5,486 bases of DNA, taken from the NCBI GenBank assembly GCA_900556015.1, contig USNH01000078.1, positions 1 through 5,486 of the forward strand, in the 5' to 3' direction. The notes below the pieces were generated by a model. The model saw nothing but the letters and a program-made list of their open reading frames with translations, ran no database searches and was not told the origin of the DNA. Shown one piece after another: positions 1 through 3,979 of the stretch (position 1 is its first letter; every line of letters begins with the position of its first letter). The position numbers and the translations under genes were made by a program. This DNA is from an uncultured Eubacteriales bacterium. GTDB lineage: Bacteria; Bacillota_A; Clostridia; Oscillospirales; Oscillospiraceae.

Positions 1-122
1 TGCGCCAGCGGGTCGGACAGAAGTTAAAGCTCTGCCCGGAACAGTATTTGCCTATCGTGGAGGGTGCCATTGACGGGGCCTTAAAAATTGAAAAGCCGAA
101 TGAAGAAACGGAGGGTGTCTGA
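1..122 (+). CDS. C-terminal end of an unidentified protein (5' end outside window)
   Basis: An open frame runs from the left edge (first full codon at 3) to a TGA at 120-122, giving 39 residues that begin RQRVGQKLKLC and end NEETEGV. The fragment is a hydrophilic helix-like segment with a charged tail. I do not recognise the family. Its position directly upstream of an oriT-like region and mobC fits an element maintenance gene, such as a replication or partition protein, but nothing in the 39 residues proves this. The reading is supported by the open frame to the edge and by an intrinsic terminator that starts inside the last codons and carries the stop codon in its loop. The terminator suggests the gene is transcribed separately from mobC. 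Confidence 0.7.
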   Translation, partial: RQRVGQKLKLCPEQYLPIVEGAIDGALKIEKPNEETEGV

Positions 123-142
123 ACATCCTCTGTTTTTCTTAT
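104..142 (+). terminator. Intrinsic terminator overlapping the upstream gene's stop codon
   Basis: Bases 111-118 (GAGGGTGT) pair with 123-130 (ACATCCTC) with one G-U pair, closing a four-base CTGA loop. The loop contains the TGA stop (120-122). The stem extends outward through 104-110 pairing with 131-137, where the A-rich side meets the T-tract TGTTTTTCTT. Together this is a stem of about 15 bp followed by a U-rich tail, which is a strong Rho-independent terminator. It should end transcription of the upstream gene before mobC. Confidence 0.8.
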
Positions 143-207
143 TTTGCGGGCATTTTGAGGTTTCCGAAACGCTTTATAAGTAGGAATAAGATACGGTAGC
201 AAGCACA

Positions 208-227
208 GCAAGCGAGTACCCGCTTGC
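208..227. repeat. Perfect 7-bp inverted repeat in the oriT candidate
   Basis: GCAAGCG (208-214) and CGCTTGC (221-227) flank a six-base AGTACC loop. The left arm overlaps the second copy of a directly repeated AGCAAGC (198-204 and 207-213, nine bases apart). This could be a MobC or relaxase binding site, or a hairpin recognised in single-stranded DNA. Confidence 0.6.
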
Positions 228-284
228 GAATTTTGAGATTTTCAGGTCCCTTGTCCGAACAGTCAAAATTACTTGCTGGGGCGC

Positions 285-303
285 GGGTCTCCGGTGGAGA
301 CCT
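285..303. repeat. Perfect 7-bp inverted repeat (GGTCTCC/GGAGACC) upstream of mobC
   Basis: GGTCTCC (286-292) and GGAGACC (296-302) are separated by only GGT, so a tight hairpin can form; 285 and 303 could add a G-U pair in RNA. A further GAGACC lies at about 347-352. The tight loop fits either a relaxase-recognised oriT hairpin or an RNA structure in the mobC leader. Confidence 0.6.
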
Positions 304-384
304 CAAAGCGTGAAACGCGTTGAAGCGCTGACCGAGCCGACAGGCGAGACCATCCCAGACCCTTATGAGAAACGGAGGCTGCCC

Positions 385-714
385 ATGGCGAACCGAAAGC
401 GGAATATTCAGATGAAGTTCTATGTGACGGAGGAGGAAAAGCGGCTCATTGACGGGAAAATGGCGCAGCTCCCCACACGGCGGTACGGGGCGTATCTGCG
501 GAAGATGGCGATAGACGGGTATATCATCCAGCTTGACACCACGGATATCAAGCGGATGAACGCTGCCCTGTCCGCCATCGGCCGGAACATCAACCAGATC
601 GCCAAGCGGCTCAACGCCGGAGGCGGCGCGTACAAAGCGGATATGCGGGAGATACAGGAGAGGCTGGATGAGATATGGCAGTTACAAAGACGCATCCTAT
701 CAAGTCAACGCTAA
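385..714 (+). CDS. mobC: MobC-like relaxosome accessory protein
   Basis: This 109-residue basic protein matches the bacterial mobilisation MobC family. Such proteins bind oriT and help the relaxase load and nick. Residues 8-45 look like a ribbon-helix-helix-type DNA-binding region (IQMKFYVTEEEKRLIDGKM, then RRYGAYLRKMAIDG). Residues 60-77 carry the family hallmark AIGRNINQIAKRLN, followed by a helical C-terminus. The ATG at 385 is chosen because GGAGG at 374-378 lies six bases upstream. An in-frame GTG at 310 would add 25 residues but has no ribosome binding site and would run through the leader. The 3' end overlaps the relaxase start by 40 bases, so the two are almost certainly co-transcribed and translationally linked. 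Confidence 0.88.
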   Translation: MANRKRNIQMKFYVTEEEKRLIDGKMAQLPTRRYGAYLRKMAIDGYIIQLDTTDIKRMNAALSAIGRNINQIAKRLNAGGGAYKADMREIQERLDEIWQLQRRILSSQR

Positions 715-2021
715 AGGCGGCCATTGACTATATTTGCAACCCGGAAAAGACGGATGGAAAGCTGCTTGTTTCTTCCTATGGCTGCGCCGCTGAGACTGCG
801 GATATCGAATTTGCCTGGACCCGCCGCCACGCCATCGACAAGGGCACGAACCTGGGCCGACATCTCATCCAGGCGTTTGAACCTGGGGAGGTCACGCCAG
901 AGGAGGCCCACCGGATCGGCATGGAGCTGGCGCGGGAGGTCCTGGGCGGCAGGTATGAGTTTGTACTTACCACCCACATAGACCAGGATCATGTTCATAA
1001 CCACCTGATCTTCAACGCCGTCAGCTTTGCGGATCACAAACACTACCATTCCAACAAGCGCAGCTATCACTTCATCCGCCGCACCTCAGACCGGCTCTGC
1101 AAGGAGCACGGCCTGTCCGTCATCGTTCCCGGCCAGGACAGGGGCAAAAGCTACATCGAGCATCAGGCGGAGCGGACCGGCACCAGCTATAAGGCGAAGC
1201 TGCGCGCCGCCATCGACCGGCTGCTGCCCGGCTGCCATGACTTGGAGGAGCTGCTGGTACGGTTGCAGCGGGAGGGCTACGAGCTCAAGCGGGGTAAATA
1301 CATTTCCGCCAGAGCGCCGGGACAGGAGCGGTTCACAAGGCTAAAGACCCTGGGTGCGGACTACGCCGAGGACGCCCTGACCGCACGGATGGCCGGACGC
1401 GCCAGACCCTCCCGCCAGCCGAAACAGCGCGGAGGCAGGGTCAGCCTGCTCATAGATATCCAGAACAACATCAAGGCGCAGCAGAGCGCGGGCTACCGCC
1501 ATTGGGCGACCATCGAGAATCTGAAACGCATCGCCGAGACCAGCAACTTCCTGACGGAACACGGCATCGGCAGCATGGAGGAGCTGACGGAGCGCTGCGA
1601 GGCGGCGTCCGCCTCCGCCGTCCGGCTGAAAGCGGAGCTGCGGGAGACCGGGGCGCGGATCGAGGAGCTGACGTTGAAAATGAAGCACGTCGCCGCCTAC
1701 CGTCAGCTCAAGCCCATCTATGACCGCTATCAGGCGTCGAAGGACAAAGAGAAGTTCCTGCGTGGCTATGAGAGGGAGATCATTCTCTTTGAGGCCGCCG
1801 CCAGAGAGTGTAAGCGCCTGGGCGCCGTGCCCCTGCCGTCCGCGGCGCGGATGCAGGCGGAAATGGACGCGCTCACCGCCCGGAGGGCGGCGCTGACCGC
1901 CGAGCGTCAGAAGGCGCGGCGGGAGGAGCAGGACTACGCCGCCGTGCGCCGGAACGTGGAGGAGTTCCTGTCCCCGCCCCGGCAGGCGCCGGCACGGCAG
2001 AAGGATATGGAACTGGAATGA
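675..2021 (+). CDS. Relaxase / mobilization nuclease (MobP/VirD2-like)
   Basis: This 448-residue protein should nick oriT in the cytoplasm, stay covalently attached to the 5' end of the transferred strand and pilot it to the recipient. The relaxase domain spans about residues 1-240. Motif I carries the likely catalytic Tyr19 (AAIDYICNPEKT). Motif II is GRHLIQAFEPGEVTPEEA at 61-78. Motif III is the metal-binding HIDQDHVHNH at 101-110, with H101, H106, H108 and H110. From about residue 300 to 435 the protein is charged and Ala/Glu/Arg-rich, probably coiled coil, with a Pro-rich tail. The ATG at 675 gives the family-typical start MAVTKTHPIKSTLK; AGGAGAGG lies at 656-663. It looks intact. The MobP assignment rests on these motifs. 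Confidence 0.95.
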   Translation: MAVTKTHPIKSTLKAAIDYICNPEKTDGKLLVSSYGCAAETADIEFAWTRRHAIDKGTNLGRHLIQAFEPGEVTPEEAHRIGMELAREVLGGRYEFVLTTHIDQDHVHNHLIFNAVSFADHKHYHSNKRSYHFIRRTSDRLCKEHGLSVIVPGQDRGKSYIEHQAERTGTSYKAKLRAAIDRLLPGCHDLEELLVRLQREGYELKRGKYISARAPGQERFTRLKTLGADYAEDALTARMAGRARPSRQPKQRGGRVSLLIDIQNNIKAQQSAGYRHWATIENLKRIAETSNFLTEHGIGSMEELTERCEAASASAVRLKAELRETGARIEELTLKMKHVAAYRQLKPIYDRYQASKDKEKFLRGYEREIILFEAAARECKRLGAVPLPSAARMQAEMDALTARRAALTAERQKARREEQDYAAVRRNVEEFLSPPRQAPARQKDMELE

Positions 2022-2084
2022 CCCATGAGACAAACTTTTTGCCGCGATCTGCGTTTTCCCCTGGGCTTTTGCCGAAACGTCAGA

Positions 2085-2090
2085 TATAAT
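2085..2090 (+). promoter_or_regulatory. Candidate -10 box for the small membrane protein gene
   Basis: A consensus TATAAT sits at 2085-2090, 35 bases before AGGAGG (2111-2116) and ATG (2125). No good -35 hexamer lies 16-18 bases upstream and there is no TG extension, so strength is uncertain. If used, transcription would start near 2096-2098. That excludes the in-frame ATG at 2089 and supports the start at 2125. The gene could then be expressed independently of the relaxase. Confidence 0.5.
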
Positions 2091-2124
2091 GAAGATACAA
2101 ACGATTTTGAAGGAGGCGAACCCC

Positions 2125-2484
2125 ATGACAAGAGGCGAGGCCTTAAAAGACTTTTTCCGCAAGACCATCTTGCCGGTGGCGTCGGCCGCGCTGCTGTACT
2201 GCATCTTCCGCTCCGCCTGCGTAAAGAACGGGGAGCTGGATTATCTCTGGCTATGGATCCTCTGCGGGCTTCCGTTTGGGATCTGGCGGCTGCGGCTCTG
2301 GATCATACCGGGCGGCGGCTCTCTGGGCGGCGGGATCGCCCTGTTCCTTCTGAACTTCGTCTTTGCCGGCCTTATCGGCGGCTGCGTCCTTGTCTGGCGG
2401 CTGCTGGTGGCGGCATGGTATGTGCCGCTGACGCTGTACCGCCTGCTGACGGCGGGCTGTGCGTGTATCATCACCGAGGATTAG
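2125..2484 (+). CDS. Small multi-pass membrane protein, DUF6050-like
   Basis: This is a 119-residue integral membrane protein. A short basic/amphipathic N-terminus (MTRGEALKDFFRKT) precedes hydrophobic segments at about residues 14-31, 38-62 (rich in Trp and Leu), 68-91 and 92-115, so three or four membrane passes are likely. Conserved-looking features are the LPFGIWRLRLWIIPGG segment (49-64) and GLIGGCVLVWRLLVAAWY (82-99). The pattern resembles DUF6050 proteins found after relaxases in Clostridia elements; I make this call from memory of the family. No function is established. AGGAGG at 2111-2116 with an eight-base spacer fixes the ATG at 2125 over one at 2089, which overlaps the -10 box. 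Its place behind the relaxase suggests a transfer or host-envelope role. Confidence 0.8.
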   Translation: MTRGEALKDFFRKTILPVASAALLYCIFRSACVKNGELDYLWLWILCGLPFGIWRLRLWIIPGGGSLGGGIALFLLNFVFAGLIGGCVLVWRLLVAAWYVPLTLYRLLTAGCACIITED

Positions 2485-2493
2485 GCCCGCGCT

Positions 2494-2633
2494 ATGGAAA
2501 TGTGGAAAACGGCCGCTTTGCCGATGGAAAAGCCATTCACCGCCTAATGGAAAAGGACAGGCCTTTCCCACAGGACGGCAAACCGCTTTCCCACAGCGCC
2601 GCCCGGCTTGGCCGTTTGCCCACAGTCCCACAG
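2494..2633. repeat. Cluster of TGGAAA / CCCACAG short repeats in the intergenic region
   Basis: The 246 bases between the membrane protein and Bro-N genes contain no convincing gene. The left part has plus-strand TGGAAA at 2495, 2503 (within TGTGGAAAA, 2501-2509), 2525 and 2548. The right part has CCCACAG at 2567-2573, 2590-2596, 2619-2625 and 2627-2633; the first two are preceded by TTT, giving CTGTGGGAAA on the minus strand. The two sets are therefore variants of one TGTGGRAAA-like motif in opposite orientation. TCCCACAGCGCC occurs twice. GGCAAAC (2577-2583) and GTTTGCC (2614-2620) form a perfect 7-bp inverted repeat. Function unknown; regulator binding or an iteron/DnaA-box-like array are possible. 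Confidence 0.5.
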
Positions 2634-2690
2634 CGCCTACGACTGCTGCTGCAAAAATTGCGTTCCCTGATAGAAAAAATCATCATTTCA

Positions 2691-2699
2691 TGGTAGAAT
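2691..2699 (+). promoter_or_regulatory. Extended -10 promoter of the Bro-N gene
   Basis: TGGTAGAAT at 2691-2699 is an extended -10 (TGn plus TAGAAT). No clear -35 lies at standard spacing; an extended -10 can partly compensate for this. Predicted transcription start is near 2705-2707, followed by AAGGAGGG (2715-2722) and ATG (2731). Confidence 0.5.
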
Positions 2700-2713
2700 G
2701 GGGACAGCCCATT
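2697..2713. promoter_or_regulatory. Operator-like inverted repeat over the Bro-N gene transcription start
   Basis: AATGGG (2697-2702) and CCCATT (2708-2713) form a perfect 6-bp inverted repeat around GACAG. It begins within the -10 box and spans the predicted start site, a position where a bound protein would block RNA polymerase. The binding protein is unknown; autoregulation by the Bro-N protein is a guess. Confidence 0.4.
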
Positions 2714-2730
2714 GAAGGAGGGAAAAGCCC

Positions 2731-3606
2731 ATGGACGAAAACAATTCCATACAGCTTTTTGAAGATAGAAAGATCCGTACCGCCTGGGACGAGGAAAAGG
2801 AAGAATGGTATTTCTCCGTGGTGGATGTGGTGGCGGTGCTGTCAGACAGCGCCAATCCCACGGATTATCTCAAAAAAATGCGCAAGCGGGACGAACAGCT
2901 CGCAAGCTACCTGGGGACAAATTGTCCCCAGGTAGAAATGACCGGCTCCACAGGCAAAAAACGAAAGGTGCTTGCCGCCAATACCGAGGGCATCCTGCGC
3001 ATCATCCAGTCCATCCCCTCGCCCAAGGCTGAACCCTTCCGGCTCTGGCTCGCCGCCGTAGGCCGGGAGCGCATCGAGGAGACCATCGACCCGGAACAGG
3101 CCATCGACCGGGCGCTGGAGACCTACCAGAAGAAGGGCTATGACGCCGACTGGATCCACCAGCGCATCCTCTCCATCCGCGTCCGCAACGAGCTCACCGC
3201 CGAATGGCAGGCGCGGGGCGTGGAGCAGGGCCGGGAATACGCCATCCTCACCGACGAGATCACAAAGGCCTGGTCCGGCATGACCACCCGGCAATACAAA
3301 AACCTGAAAGGTCTCAAAAAGGAAAACCTCCGGGACAACATGAGCACATTGGAGATCGTGCTGAACATGCTGGCCGAAACCACGACCACGGAGCTTTCCA
3401 AGGCCCACCGGCCGGATGGCTTTGAGGAAAGCCGGATCGTCGCCCGGCGCGGCGGCAAGGTGGCGGGAGACGCGCGGCGCGCCATCGAAGCGGACACAGG
3501 GCGGCCCGCCGTCACAGCGGAGAACGCCGCCCAGCTCAACGCCGTGGTGACGGATGTGATCCAGGGCGTGGCGGAAGCGGACAAGCCCAACGAGGACGAG
3601 AAATAA
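2731..3606 (+). CDS. Bro-N domain protein, DinD/phage antirepressor-like
   Basis: This 291-residue protein has an N-terminal Bro-N domain at about residues 10-115 (IRTAWDEEKEEWYFSVVDVVAVL, then IIQSIPSPKAEPFRLWLAAVG). Bro-N occurs in phage antirepressors, baculovirus BRO proteins and DNA-damage-inducible DinD-type proteins and is usually linked to DNA binding. Residues 150-225 (ELTAEWQARGVEQGREYAILTDEITKA and LKGLKKENLRDNMSTLE) match the region shared by DinD-like proteins. Residues 236-275 contain VARRGGKVAGDARRAIEADTGR and VVTDVI, the usual C-terminus of this group. AAGGAGGG at 2715-2722 with an eight-base spacer supports the ATG. The gene looks intact. It probably regulates element genes or responds to DNA damage, but no target can be read from the sequence. 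A perfect 14-bp inverted repeat lies in codons 59-69. Confidence 0.88.
   Translation: MDENNSIQLFEDRKIRTAWDEEKEEWYFSVVDVVAVLSDSANPTDYLKKMRKRDEQLASYLGTNCPQVEMTGSTGKKRKVLAANTEGILRIIQSIPSPKAEPFRLWLAAVGRERIEETIDPEQAIDRALETYQKKGYDADWIHQRILSIRVRNELTAEWQARGVEQGREYAILTDEITKAWSGMTTRQYKNLKGLKKENLRDNMSTLEIVLNMLAETTTTELSKAHRPDGFEESRIVARRGGKVAGDARRAIEADTGRPAVTAENAAQLNAVVTDVIQGVAEADKPNEDEK
2907..2935. repeat. Perfect 14-bp inverted repeat inside the Bro-N coding sequence
   Basis: CTACCTGGGGACAA (2907-2920) and TTGTCCCCAGGTAG (2922-2935) are exact reverse complements around a single A at 2921. In RNA this would fold as a roughly 12-bp GC-rich stem with a five-base loop. It encodes the segment from Tyr60 to Val68 (YLGTNCPQV). 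The half-site GGGGACA also occurs at 2700-2706 over this gene's predicted transcription start. Confidence 0.85.
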
Positions 3607-3608
3607 GC

Positions 3609-3665
3609 AAAAAAAGAAGCGGGGACGCAGCCAACGGATATACCGAAGGCCGCGTCCCCGCTTTT
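3609..3665. terminator. Bidirectional intrinsic terminator between convergent genes
   Basis: AAGCGGGGACGC (3617-3628) and GCGTCCCCGCTT (3652-3663) form a perfect 12-bp stem. An inner GCC/GGC pair (3630-3632 with 3648-3650) extends it beyond one mismatch. On the plus strand the stem ends in CTTTT, serving the Bro-N gene that stops at 3606. On the minus strand it is followed by a seven-base T run (complement of 3609-3615), making it stronger for the ArdA/cysteine-protein operon arriving from the right. Confidence 0.88.
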
Positions 3666-3679
3666 GCTATGGGCGCAGA

Positions 3680-3744
3680 TGGGAAAGTGTCGAAAACCGC
3701 TGCTTTTTCGCCGCAGGAGCGCGGAGAAAAGTGCGGATGGGAAA
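3680..3744. repeat. TGGGAAA direct repeats and imperfect hairpin between the terminator and the small minus-strand gene
   Basis: GATGGGAAA occurs twice (TGGGAAA at 3680-3686 and 3738-3744), and the inverse TTTCCCA lies at 3794-3800. Between the two copies, CTTTTTCGCCGC (3703-3714) and GCGGAGAAAAG (3721-3731) form an imperfect hairpin around AGGAGC. On the minus strand this region is the 3' untranslated end of the operon. I see no convincing gene in 3666-3781. Confidence 0.4.
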
Positions 3745-3781
3745 TCATAAGGGCATGGTCTGAAAACGCCGCCACGGGGGA

Positions 3782-3979
3782 CTATTTTGCCCGTTTCCCA
3801 CCCTTATCCACGCCTTTTTTCACGCGCTGGGACTGGAAGTGCGGGCAGTCCAACACCACCGCCCGGAAGCTCTGCTTGCAGGGATGGATACAGCCCTTGC
3901 AGAGCCGGTTGTACTGCCGCCTGCCGTTCTCCCCCAGGAAGAAGGCCCATTCCAGCCGCCACTTCACGCCCCGGCTCAC
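3782..3979 (-). CDS. Small cysteine-rich protein, possible zinc-binding, unknown function
   Basis: This 65-residue basic protein starts at a GTG (3979-3977) that overlaps the TGA stop of the ArdA-type gene as GTGA, typical of translational coupling. GGGGGAG lies just upstream (3988-3982), although its two-base spacing is tight. The sequence begins MSRGVKWRLEWAFFLGENG. It carries four cysteines at 27, 30, 34 and 45 (RLCKGCIHPCKQSF, then VVLDC), a CX2C-X3-C-X10-C pattern that could bind a metal, and ends in a Lys/Arg-rich tail. I recall similar short hypothetical proteins in Clostridia mobile elements but no named function. An upstream ATG at 4039 would give 85 residues but overlaps the ArdA-type gene by 64 bases and adds a low-complexity N-terminus, so the GTG is preferred. 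An internal GTG at codon 5 is an alternative. Confidence 0.72.
   Translation of the reverse strand: MSRGVKWRLEWAFFLGENGRRQYNRLCKGCIHPCKQSFRAVVLDCPHFQSQRVKKGVDKGGKRAK

Larger units (their letters stand above)
123..384. other. Intergenic region, candidate origin of transfer (oriT)
   Basis: No convincing gene lies in this stretch. It is AT-richer than its neighbours and sits directly upstream of a MobC/relaxase pair, which is where oriT is commonly found. It holds two perfect inverted repeats (208-227 and 285-302). A GCAAG core occurs four times: AGCAAGC at 198-204 and 207-213, and inverted at 222-227 and 272-277. The palindrome AACGCGTT is at 314-321. I see no match to a nic consensus that I can name, so the nick site is not assigned. 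A promoter for mobC must also lie here; TTGAGG (155-160) with TATAAG (175-180) has only a 14-base spacer and is weak. The oriT call is inference from location and structure. Confidence 0.5.

Noticed and set aside
310..384. N-terminal extension of MobC from a GTG at 310
   Set aside because: No ribosome binding site at 310, while GGAGG at 374-378 supports ATG 385; the extension passes through leader sequence with palindromes.
1341..2204. Long minus-strand open frame (287 codons) opposite the relaxase
   Set aside because: Shadow of the GC-rich relaxase gene: low-complexity Arg/Gly/Leu-rich product, no family resemblance, while the plus frame carries clear relaxase motifs.
2025..2696. Plus-strand open frame of 223 codons across the membrane protein gene and intergenic region
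   Set aside because: Out of frame with the well-supported membrane protein, no ribosome binding site, and an Arg-rich product unlike any family.
2842..3408. Minus-strand open frame opposite the Bro-N gene
   Set aside because: The plus frame encodes conserved Bro-N and DinD-like segments; the reverse product has no recognisable features.
3804..3812. TTATCCACG, one mismatch from the DnaA box TTATCCACA
   Set aside because: A single copy within the coding sequence of the small cysteine-rich protein; most likely coincidence.
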